Positions 48,901-59,540 of a DNA stretch of 64,000 bases are shown in pieces (within the stretch, counting starts at the first letter, position 1; every line of letters starts with the position of its first letter). The position numbers and the translations under genes are program-made. The notes beneath the pieces are model-generated. The model saw only the letters and a program-made list of their open reading frames with translations, did not search any database and was not told the origin of the DNA. Source of the stretch: Epiperipatus broadwayi (Eukaryota; Onychophora; Udeonychophora; Euonychophora; Peripatidae); contig JAQFVV010000232.1 in the NCBI GenBank assembly GCA_028023455.1, forward strand, positions 1,304,001 to 1,368,000. Reading direction: 5' to 3'.

Positions 48901-51500
48901 ACTTAATGTGGTGATGTGCGTTTAATAAAATTTATAATTACAATAATAATTAAACATATTTTTCTCTAATAATTTGTTTACATTTACCCAATATATTTAT
49001 GATAGATAGACTGTAACAAGTTAGATCTATTTTATAATTTTACATTTGTTCAACAAAATTAATATATAAATAATATTTTCCTTTGATTTTTGGAATAAGT
49101 ATTTTGCCCAATAACACTTATTGGTTTTAAGCATACAATAGTACACTGCACTTATAAATTTTATTTCAATAATATATCCTTAATTTTATTTATTGATTAT
49201 TATTTATTGTAAATAAATTATCATTATTATTTTATTAAATTGGAATTTTGAATTTTATTTATTTTATAATTTAAGTATAATAATTAGAATTTATATTTAA
49301 AAGCAAAATGGATAAACAAGTTTCAATTAGTTAATAAAATAAACATTATTATACTGATGTTTAACCATTGGTTGAAACTAATCTAACAAACTTATAAGTA
49401 TTCACTACTATCAAAGCTGTTAATAAACTTTGTAATAAAATTTTATCAGTATTGATTTTACTATTTTGCATTTTTTGTTTTTAAATACAAGATAAATTGA
49501 GTACTAAGCAAATTAAGGATTATTTAAAATAAATATTAATTACACAAATGTATTAATAAATTTTGAATAATATATTAATATGAACTATTATTTTATTTAT
49601 AAAAAACCTGTTAAATAAACCGTTATTCAATTCAATTAGAGTAAATCACTGATTGATACAGCATCTCCAATTTTAACTTACTCATATTCATTATACATTC
49701 GTTTTATTTGACTTGGTATCATTTTGAGTCATTATCTTATAATTTTTAGGACATCCACAAGAGCTAGCATTTATTTTATTTAAATTGTATTGGTATGAAT
49801 TATGAATTTGAGAGCAGAACATATAAACAAAGTTTTTCATTTAATTTGCTTATATATATATATTTTTAACATTATGTATCTTAAATTTTGACTTGATTTT
49901 AGAGTCTCTATCTCTTGGGCATGCTTGTTGCCTCAATTTATAAGGTCTATCAAAGAATTTTTTTATATTCATTTAATTTTCTTTACGTGATACGTACTTT
50001 AATTTGGGTACAAAATGGTATTATTCCCATAATAGTCTTTAGTTTAGAATCAGTTAAGAAATAGGTAGTAATTTTTTGACCATATTAAATGGTTTACTGC
50101 ATTGATGTCTTAAATTAGTAAACATTTTTTAGGCTCATCAGGAGAATATTTATAGAACATAAAAGAATAATGTTATCTTCAATAGATGATTGAGACCTGG
50201 TTAAATGATCAATTCATTTGACTTTTTTCTCATTACAAGTTATATGTTTTATTCTTATTGTAACTTTTTTTTTGTTGTATGCCAATCAGTAAGTCTCATG
50301 ATTTAGCAGTACATTTTTAGTATGCCTTTACAATGCTCATGAATATTATGAGTTTTTTAAAAACTTAATATGCATAAGTGTAAGGAAAATTTCCATAGAT
50401 ATACACATTCTAATCCGCAATAAAAGTTATATCATATTGCAATGTATCATCACTATATTTGTTTTATGGCTAGTGTATTATTTATATTTGGAATCTTTAT
50501 ATATTTATTTATCATCCGATAATGTCAGTGGGTTGGATATCTAAAAAATGTCAAAGCTTATCTATACTTAAGCGCTACATGCATTAATCAGTCCATTAAG
50601 GCTAGCTAGAAAGTTCTCTAGAGTTTTTTTTTTTATAAAAAACTTCCAGAATTTTTTGTGAGAAGGGCTTTTGAATAATAAGAAATTAAAGCTAAAATCT
50701 AAAATGTTATTTACAATGGTATCAAATAGATTTATTTAAACATTGAAATATTTTATCTTTCAAAAGGAAATTTTATTCACAAACCATAAGAATCATTTAC
50801 AAAAAGGACATTTACATATCATTCTCAAAGGAGACTAGTCAACAAAATCAGAGGTTACGCTTGTATATATAAAGTAAAAAATTAATTTCATATCAATTAC
50901 ATTAAGACATTAGTTATCACCAGAAATTGAAGACATATAACTTCCCATTCCAGAAATCATAGTAGTGGCCCATTTACATTAACCTGATCATGTATATCAC
51001 ATATGTGATAGTGTTAGTCAATTCAAACACATAAGTTTGTTTAATTTATGAACATGTGAACAATGACTAAACCCATATTTGGCCATTTAGTCTACAGAGC
51101 TTTATCTTATCAAGTGAGGAGCATTTCCAATGTTTCTGTGTGTATTAATTTAACATTTTAAATATCGAGAGATTAATCATTATGAACCATATATGAAAAC
51201 CATACTTTCCTTGTAGATCATGAGGTTAGCCAATCCAATATAGGGATTACATTGATAAAAATGACTTAAAAGCAGGTTTTCATAGAATACGTAAGACTGA
51301 AAATTACACGGAATATATCATAGATTCTTTATAGTAAACAAATCGGTTAATATTAAGCATTATTAAAGCAGTCTTAATATATTTATTGGGTCATTGATTA
51401 GAACTGATCCGTTAATCAAATGAAAGCCCTTTCCTATTATTCATCAATTAGGTGAATAACTTTATAATGGCATTTTCTAGTTCTTGGATCTTTTCCATAT
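48901..51500. other. Unassigned AT-rich stretch
   Basis: About 2.6 kb with no supported gene or element. Confidence 0.4.
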
Positions 51501-51559
51501 AAAGTTTATCTAGAATGTTTTAGGTAAATGGTTCATTCAAATTTTCTCAGTATCTGTGG

Positions 51560-52243
51560 ATTTACAACTTTATATTCTTTTCATCATCGGTACTACACTT
51601 TGTTTTAGGTTTATTAGGGACCAGGTCTGGTAGAACATCCAATTCTGAGAAAATTTTTGGTCTAATTCTTTAATTTCTTTTTGTAAGTGTAAAGACATTT
51701 TAATCATGTCATATCTTCTTCACTTTCGAAGATAGTCTTATTTCTCAGTGACCAAATGGGAAAATTTATAAATGTTGCCAATCTTATGACCCCAAAATGT
51801 CCACTCTTGAGGGCCTTAGTCAAATCTACACAAGCTGATTCTTTGTTTTTAATGAGAGATTTAAAAATGTTTCTTATGCTATTCTAAATTTGACACTCCT
51901 TCAATATATGTGCCATTGTCTCATCATTACACCTTCATAGTGCGCATATAGGGTCCAGATTATAATTCCTTTTACTATGTAGGAAGTCAGCGGTAGGCAA
52001 GGCCCCAAGGTTGATCTTGATTAAAAAATCAACAAACCTCAGTTCCAATTTTAGACGTTTGGTCAACCTGGAGAACCTCGATATCCCAATCGAAAGAATA
52101 TTGTCAATTTTAGTTTTTTCCGGATTCATAAGATCATATGTGTTCCAGTAGTTTAGTTTGTTATTGAACATTGTTCCTGGCTTCATTTTTAGATGGTTAA
52201 ATACTATGTCTGTACATTCTATAGAGTTCAGGTACATTTTCAT
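51560..52243 (-). pseudogene. LINE C-terminal remnant (zf-RVT-like)
   Basis: The minus-strand frame 51935-52243 contains RFVDFLIKINLGALPTADFL followed, across a stop, by a CxxC..ETMAHILKEC pattern typical of the zinc-binding tail found after reverse transcriptase in several LINE clades. Readable fragments such as FINFPIWSLRNKTIF extend to about 51720. The rest of the LINE is not visible. Confidence 0.5.
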
Positions 52244-52842
52244 TAATCATCCATAACTTCTTAAGCTCTTCATACTGTATACATAACTGCACTATCATAT
52301 ACTAATGTTTAGACAAAAATCTGATCTCCTGGATAAATAGTATTGTCCATATAATTCATGAAACTCAATTCATAGTTTGAAATATGACTACATTTTTTTT
52401 TGAAATTGATGTTTCCTGATGAAATTTATCTGTATCTAGCTTATTAAATATTGCTTCTTGGTTTAAATTGATTAGATTGGGCTGAAATGTTAGTAATCTT
52501 CTATTATAAACCTAGTATTTATGTTTAAATTTAAATTACTTTAAAATTATTTAATTCAGCAGAGATGGAAAAAAATGATGCCATAATCAAACAGTACTTC
52601 TACATTGAAAAGCAATCCACAAATTAAAATATTTACATACTAAAAAAAAACCATCATAAGGAATAAGAAACCATAGTTACTTTCAAAGCTTGTACATGAG
52701 GTAAGACCTATTTATATCAAAGGTAAAAAAACTCTACAAAATTTGTAAAAAATCTGAAATTGAATTTTTTTTTTGCTATAACCTATGATATTTGTAATAA
52801 ATATAAAAATATCCATTTTACAAAAAATAATATTTAATTAGA

Positions 52843-53115
52843 GGGGATTTGAACACAGACTTTCAAGTTCGCTTCAACTATCCTCCCCATCTTATATAAT
52901 CAATACACATATCCACATTCATGTGAAAAAGATAAATGATCTTCAATATACATATTTCATGCTGAACAAGCACTCATCAGTTGGGCCAGATCAACTCCCA
53001 CACATATGTAATCAGTACTCAATTTATATTAAGATAGCAAATCTTCAAACTTCAATAGACAGGCTTCATTCTTCTCCACCTTCCACCAACTCTTCAGCCA
53101 TCCATAGTTCTAGTT
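52843..53115 (+). repeat. Diverged SINE-like unit
   Basis: About 270 bp align with the units at 32331-33190 in the same orientation (for example CATTTCATGCTGAACAAGC, ATCAGTACTCA-like and GACAGGCTTC blocks). Similarity is clearly lower than among the array units, so it is an older copy. Confidence 0.65.
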
Positions 53116-53469
53116 TATGACTCATCAGTGAGGAATCCTGGTTGGTTCAGTAAACTTCCTTTTTCATCCATCTGTCTCGCACATAGTCTCTATTTCATGC
53201 CAATTGACAGGTCATGTTGTTGTTTTCAGAATTTTGACCAATCAGAAAATTTAAATCTATATAGCGGGCGATTGGTAAAAACTACATGCATGTGTAATAC
53301 ATCATTTTCTTTATCATAGAATTACCATTTCAACAGTTTTTTTTCTTTCTGTAAGATGAAAATTATATTTTTTATGAAGTAAAAATTGTTTTACTTTTTT
53401 CATTTTTTAAATGTCGAGGAAAGTATAAATGGTGATTTATTACTCCAAAGAGAATAGTTAATAAATCTG

Positions 53470-53772
53470 AATACATATGTATTATATATGGTTTGAATGA
53501 GAATTTTATGAGAAATAAAAATAAATTATCAATGAAGATGTAATTTAAACTTAATTAATGATAAATTAGAAATTATGAACAAACAATAGAGTAATAATTA
53601 TTTCAGATGTTGAAATTTTTTTAATGGTAATCACTATTTGTCTTACCCTTATTATTTTTCTTAGTTTTTCTATTTTCTGTCAATATATAGCATTTTGCTC
53701 TAACATTATTAAAACTGAAGTTATTGTAAAAATTGTGTCTCAAATCAGTTTTATAACAATTCAATATGGCGC
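53470..53772 (+). repeat. R2 fragment
   Basis: Matches, in reverse orientation, the part of the element A insert from about 14235 down to 13931, ending at ATTCAATATGGCG. The common stretch GAAGTTATTGTAAAAATTGTG makes the match clear. Confidence 0.7.
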
Positions 53773-56334
53773 CAAAGTCCCTAATATAGTTAAATCCATA
53801 TTAACAAAATTTTATTCTACAAATTTAATATTTCCATTGGCTCAGTTAAGGAGTTTTCTTGGGAAGTGTAAAGAACAGATTTTTTTTTCATTATTAAAAA
53901 TTCAAAAATGTAAACATACAGACATAAACATACTATGTAACGGTCAGATTCGTATGCTTCGTTAACATAGTGCAGAATTCGACCACCACACAGAACAACA
54001 GCACCATAGGTGGCGAAGCTACCAGTAGTACTGAGTTCGAACATAGTTTATCGGTTCCACAATACACTACGAAACAACACATCTGATGCTGCATTAGTAA
54101 ATATTTCTTTAGGCACGAGGGTCATAGAGATGCAAGAGATTCAAGACTTTATTTTCGAATTAGCTATATATAATATTAATATTAGACATTTATATTTTAA
54201 CTGATTGAGGAGATATATTGAATGGGTGTCGAATAAATAAATATGTAACAGCAGACATATAGTTTGAAATTATTTATTTAGAATATTTTGTACTAAAATC
54301 ATTTAACTAATAATATTTGGTTATATTTAAAATCTCAGTAGCGGGATTTTCCGATACTGTTATATTTTAAAGAAATACATTTATTTGGCTGACTTAATCT
54401 AGCAACCTGAATTCTCGAGCAAGTATTTCAAGAGCTTGCCTTCGGGGATTTATATCTTTGCAATGCAAGATTTTAAATTAGGATTGATAATAGTAGCTGC
54501 GGACATATATTTATTTAACTAAATAAGATATTTATAAATTACTATGGACAGACATTTATTTGAGAGTGAATTTGTCACTAAGGCAGAGATGCAGTTATAC
54601 ATTGAATAATAAAATTAATAATAAGAAACACATGATATGTCTAGAAAGGCGATATGAGGGTGGCAGTACATTAACTGCGAAGCCATGGATGAGTTTAGAA
54701 CAACGGGCTGGCCTTTGCCATAGCCCCAAAGGTAAGATGTCACAAGCATAATCAGGTGCAAGTGGTTCGTGCCACGATTACTCCTGACTGCGTGACAAGT
54801 GTCAAGCCCTACGGGAACATTAATTTTTTTCCACCTGTGTAGGATGACTGGGATTAAGTAAATCCTGTAGGATCCGGAATATTCAAGGCTCATAATGGGT
54901 CATCGCATCTCTAAAATGTAACATGTATAATTCACAGAATATTCTGTTAAGATTTAATATATTTTGTAACTCGGCCCTACATCATCAACATTTAATAAAG
55001 AATGTTTTTGACTCTCAAAGAAATGCAATTAATGGAATTATTACTTAAAATTTAATAAAATATAAAAGCAATAGGTAAGTTGGGTGGGTATTAATAACTA
55101 ATATGTCAGCCATTTGTTAAGTAGTAGACCCCTGTATTTACAATAAATGAAGCACCGAATGCATGTTGATTTATATGAAAATAAAGTAGTTTATAGAAGT
55201 AAATATTAATTAGGATTTGCAGGACACACATCCACTGTTTCAAGCAATCATGGATTTATATTTAGAGAATTATGGAGATTTCCGAGCTGACCAGCCAACA
55301 TGAGTATATAAAAGAAATATATTAGTAGGTCGCTATACAAGATGGCAACCATTTTGATTAAGATCTGTATTTAAATTTGGCGAGGTCCAGTCGGAAATCT
55401 TACTAATAATAAATTTAAAAGAAAATTGTCAATTTTGAAAAGTTACCTTTTTTTTGTTAATTACAATGGCTGATTAATGATTCTTTGTTTTTATCCTACC
55501 ACATGGTGCCTTTTCTCCAGTCTAAAATTGACCTTTCTCAATCTTATTAACCCTTGACCTCAGTCTGAAAAGGTTAAGTGAAACTTTAACTCTTCCAGAC
55601 ATAATAAAACAAACTGATTCTAAATAATATAACTTTTTTTAAACAATATAACTTTTTATAAAATTATAAAATGATTTAGAATAAAACCTTTTCTCTAAAT
55701 GTGTCTGTAAATGTTTTAAGTCTGTCTGTAAACAGGCACTTACCCAGATATTCAAACATACAACACTTGCCTATAAACAAAATAATCTGAATGACTTGAA
55801 AAGCTATAACTCAAAATTCAGAAATAAATTACTAAGACTATTAGGATCAAAGATTAAAGAAAAAATATTATCAAAGAAAGAATATTAGAATCTATTAAGT
55901 ATAAATTAAGTTTAAACATTAAGAATCAAAAAAAAAAGATTAATTGATTAGTTTGTGTCTACAGACAATTATTTATATGTGCCTTAACTGCTTCCGTGCT
56001 ACAAGCAGGTGACCCGTGCATCTTTGTTTGGTCAAAATGTTTTTTTTTTTTTAATGATGTAAAAACTATAAGTATGACATCACCAGTAATACAGGGATTT
56101 GATAGATCTCTGACATAGCTTTCTAAAGATGTCTAATAAAAAAATCTGATGACATTTGGATTTTTTATTCATTTTTTTAGTAACTGGCATATTTATTTTT
56201 TGATCATTTTTGTAATTTCCACGAAGTGATAAAGATAGCAACCACTTATCGGCATTCAAATACATTTTTATTGGGATAAAAATACTCTGATTCACAAACA
56301 AGGCCTTCCATGGAGTCTAAACATAATCACACAG
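53773..56334. other. Unassigned, with a GC-richer block at 54640-54900
   Basis: No gene is supported. TGTAACGGTC at 53937 resembles the LTR edge of element B, but no LTR body follows. The block 54640-54900 has more balanced composition and no reading frame or motif I recognise. It may be another short interspersed repeat. Confidence 0.4.
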
Positions 56335-57065
56335 AATAAAGCTCATAAGTATACAATTTTAATTTTTTAATTTTTTGAATAATTTAATTTTTTAAATTAT
56401 TTGAAAAAATCATTTAATTATTAATTTGCATTTATAGTAGTATGTGTCTATATAAATTGTATATTTATTTATGCTCATATGTACAATAATTTTGTGTTTT
56501 AATATCCACTTATTTTATAAAAATAATGATTCTCAAAAAGTTTAATAATTTATTATTTATTATTATGTTTATATGGTGTGTTAGTGTTTACTCTTGCATG
56601 TTGTATAACAAATAATGATTTACAAAACTAATAATCAAATGTACAGAAAGATTGTATATGCAAGCAAAGAATTAAATTCTTACTCTTGCCCATGCCTTGA
56701 TTACTCATCTGTGGAGTCACTAGTTTTGTCATATCTTTTATCACATTATTCTCAAGTCTATAGCTAACAAATGGACTATTTGCAAATAAATTATATCTAT
56801 GTGATACAATAAATATAACAAGATAGCATCATTGGTGTGCCTAAAAGATATAAACATCACTGGTGTGCATAAAGAATATAAACATTACTTATGTACACAA
56901 AAAATATAAAATGAAGAGATGAAGCTAATTTTATCAGTGATACAGACAGTAGCCTACAATTTCTAGTTTTAGATAGACAAGAAGCCAATTGCTATGATGA
57001 CAAATGCATATCTATCTTTTGGAAGTGATTTATTTTGTATCTTTTATTAGGATGAATCTTTTTTT

Positions 57066-57693
57066 GGTAAAAGTTCACTATAACGGTCTATGGTTGTTTG
57101 CCCTCTATTGCTTAAAATTTAAACTAAATTGCTTGAGAATCTGACATGTATGTTATTATATTACAAATAAATTAAAATTCAATCAAATGTAAAAGATAAT
57201 AATAAAAAAAAAACCTTTTGAATGTTGGATTAATTACACGACATTAATTAAAATAATTACTTTTAATTTCTTTGAAAGTTAAGATTTTAAACTGTCTACA
57301 ACTTAAGAATTTAAAATAAAAAAGTATATGCTACTGTCTTACAATTACATGAAAATTTATTCAAATGTAAAAGATAATAAAAAAAACATTTACCTTTTTA
57401 AATATAATTACGTCCTATACAGACTAGGAAGTTGGAGAAAAAAGCGGTATTGCTGTATCTACTCCGGAGGGCAAATTCGTGCAGGTACAATGAAAACAAA
57501 GCTCTGCTAGTGCCACATTGGAATTTCAGCTTACGCTTTGCTCTCATCCACGTTTTCAATATTCTGGGTGTGTATGTCTCGCTCTTCGGGATCCATGAAG
57601 TTTTCCTGATGGACGACAACCGAATGCAAATACACACCATTGTTGAGACTGCTGATGTTATTGTACACAGCCCAGCCATCTGAAATAATGTGC
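57066..57693 (-). repeat. Merlin-2 left inverted arm, with a transposase 3' copy
   Basis: Reverse complement of 58486-59116 with few differences. It carries a minus-strand copy of the transposase 3' half (57398-57693) with small lesions, including a frameshift near the catalytic Glu motif. TGTCTACAACTTAAGAAT at 57293 recurs at 57700-57718, on both sides of the extra block, which suggests the original TIR was only about 255 bp. Confidence 0.85.
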
Positions 57694-57820
57694 ATACACC
57701 GTCTACAACTTAAGAATTTAAAATAACTACATTTATAGCACATGTTGCAAAAAAAAAAAGACATTATGTGTTCAACGGCGCGAATTACACGCATACGTGT
57801 ACAGTTTTATAGTTACAAAG

Positions 57821-58783
57821 ATGTCTGCTACATGCTTAGTACCTGATAGTGAAATTTTAAACATTGCTGCTATTCTGGCAGAAGAATGGAATATGTGCCA
57901 GTTATGGGACGTCATACAAACTACGGAATTGGCCATCAAATGGCTTGCACGAAGACTCCTTCTGAAGAACTACGCCTTATGCCAACAGTGTGGTGTTCAA
58001 TGTGCGCTGGTGAAGTATTCTACAGGCTTAGATGGGTGTAGATGGCAGTGCAGAATATGCCACCATTGCATCTCAATCAGAAAGGGGTCTTTCTTTTTCC
58101 AAAGTCATCTGCCTCTGGGAACAATTACAAGCATCATGTATTTTGGGGCGCGTAATATGCCCCAACAACACATTGTGCATGAGACCGGCGTGAGCAAAAA
58201 AATTATCATTGACTGGGCGAATTTTTGCCGTGAGGAATGTGCCAAATATTTTGACACAAATCCGACAGGTCTCGGTGGATTTGATGACAGTGGGGAGCCA
58301 TTAATTGTCAAAATAGACGAAACCTACTATTTCCACCGAAAATATCACAGGGGGGCTATACGGACAGGTCATTGGGTGTTTGGCGGCATAGAGAGAGCGT
58401 CAAGAAAGTGCTTCTTGATAGAAGTGGCAGACAGGACGGCTGATACACTGGAGGGCCTGATACAGCGGTTCATTTTACCAGGTACGCACATTATTTCAGA
58501 TGGCTGGGCTGCGTACAATAACATCAGCAGTCTCAACAGTGGTGTGTATTTGCATTCGGTTGTCGTCCATCAGGAAAACTTCGTGGATCCCGAAGAGCGA
58601 GACATACACACCCAGAATATTGAAAACATGTGGATGAGAGCAAAGCGTAAGCTGAAATTCCAATGTGGCACTAGCAGAGCTTTGTTTTCATCGTACCTGC
58701 ATGAATTTGCCCTCCGGAGTAGATACAGCAATACCGCTTTTTTCTCCAACTTCCTAGTCTGTATAGGACGTAATTATATTTAA
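57821..58783 (+). CDS. Merlin (IS1595/ISXO2-like) DDE transposase, 320 aa, intact
   Basis: It would catalyse excision and insertion of Merlin-2 in the nucleus by a DDE mechanism. The ATG at 57821 (MSATCLVPD) is the first in the frame. The N-terminal helical part is followed by a zinc ribbon with C54-x2-C57 and C77-x2-C80 or C80-x2-C83. The RNase H-like core has D166 (KIDET), D227 (ISDGW) and E268 (HTQNIENMW). HWVFGGIERASRKCF at 184-198 is typical of the family. There is no stop, frameshift or intron. The length fits Merlin transposases. The last 99 codons lie within the right inverted arm and are duplicated at 57398-57693. The gene is probably capable of activity, and no expression evidence can be read from sequence. 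Confidence 0.92.
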   Translation: MSATCLVPDSEILNIAAILAEEWNMCQLWDVIQTTELAIKWLARRLLLKNYALCQQCGVQCALVKYSTGLDGCRWQCRICHHCISIRKGSFFFQSHLPLGTITSIMYFGARNMPQQHIVHETGVSKKIIIDWANFCREECAKYFDTNPTGLGGFDDSGEPLIVKIDETYYFHRKYHRGAIRTGHWVFGGIERASRKCFLIEVADRTADTLEGLIQRFILPGTHIISDGWAAYNNISSLNSGVYLHSVVVHQENFVDPEERDIHTQNIENMWMRAKRKLKFQCGTSRALFSSYLHEFALRSRYSNTAFFSNFLVCIGRNYI

Positions 58784-59116
58784 AAAGGTAAATGTTTTTT
58801 TTTATTATCTTTTACATTTGAATAAATTTTCATGTAATTGTAAGACAGTAGTATATACTTTTTTATTTTAAATTCTTAAGTTGTAGACAGTTTAAAATCT
58901 TAACTTTCAAAGAAATTAAAAGTAATTATTTTAATTAATGTCGTGTAATTAATCCAACATTCAAAAGGTTTTTTTATTATTATTATCTTTTACATTTGAT
59001 TGAATGTTAATTTATTTGTAATATAATAACATACATGTCAGATTCTCAAGCAATTTAGTTTAAATTTTAAACAATAGAGGGCAAACAACCATAGACCGTT
59101 ATAGTGAACTTTTACC
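58486..59116 (+). repeat. Merlin-2 right inverted arm
   Basis: Contains codons from about 222 of the transposase to its stop, the 3' UTR and the terminal repeat ending in CTTTTACC. Confidence 0.85.
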
Positions 59117-59129
59117 CTTTTTTTTATAG

Positions 59130-59226
59130 ACACCTTTGAGTTTTGGTAACTTTTCGGGTTCAAGATAAAAATGAAGAATTCTTATGTCAATACTTTTGGA
59201 GATTCTGAAGCTATGGATTATCTCAG
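59130..59226 (+). other. Exon-like block in R2 with an open frame from ATG
   Basis: The block is preceded by a T-rich tract and ATAG and followed by GTAAGAC, so it looks like an exon. From the ATG at 59171 it encodes MKNSYVNTFGDSEAMDYL and then a split codon at the donor. The element A paralogue has the same structure with a stop in this frame. The acidic helix resembles the N-terminus of ISXO2-like transposases (DAVSFL in Merlin-1), but this is only suggestive. No following exon is recognised. Confidence 0.4.
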
Positions 59227-59540
59227 GTAAGACATTATATATGGTTTGAAAGATAATTTTGTGAGGAATACAATTATAACGCTGAAGATGTAATTTAAAC
59301 TTATTTAATGATAGAATTAGAAATTATGAACAACAATAAAGTAATAATTATGTCTGATGTTGAAATTTATTTTTTCCTTATTTTTTAAATGGTTATCACT
59401 ATTTGTCTTAGACTTATTGTTTTCTTAGTTTTTCTAGTGTATATTAATGTAAATTTTTTTGCTCTAACATAATTAAAACTGAAGTTATTGTGAAAATTGT
59501 GTCTCAGGTCAGTTTTTTAAAAAATTTGTCTGAAATCTGA

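Larger units (their letters stand above)
57066..59116 (+). mobile_element. Merlin-2: DNA transposon with an intact transposase
   Basis: It is bounded by GGTAAAAGTTCACTATAAC in inverted orientation and by the 8-bp duplication CTTTTTTT (57058-57065 and 59117-59124). The two tandem R2 copies in element A keep the uninterrupted site (near 14340 and 15085). Length is 2051 bp. The terminal inverted repeats are about 630 bp each and include the 3' half of the transposase gene. Confidence 0.88.
56335..59540 (+). repeat. R2 copy interrupted by Merlin-2
   Basis: 56335-57065 and 59117-59540 align in reverse orientation with the insert of element A (about 15040 down to 13950). They include the minisatellite with GATGTTTATATT-like units and the exon-like block. 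The interruption falls in a T-rich run just before the acceptor-like AG. Confidence 0.8.

Noticed and set aside
53937-53946. TGTAACGGTC as the edge of another element B LTR
   Set aside because: Only about ten bases match and the following sequence does not resemble the LTR.
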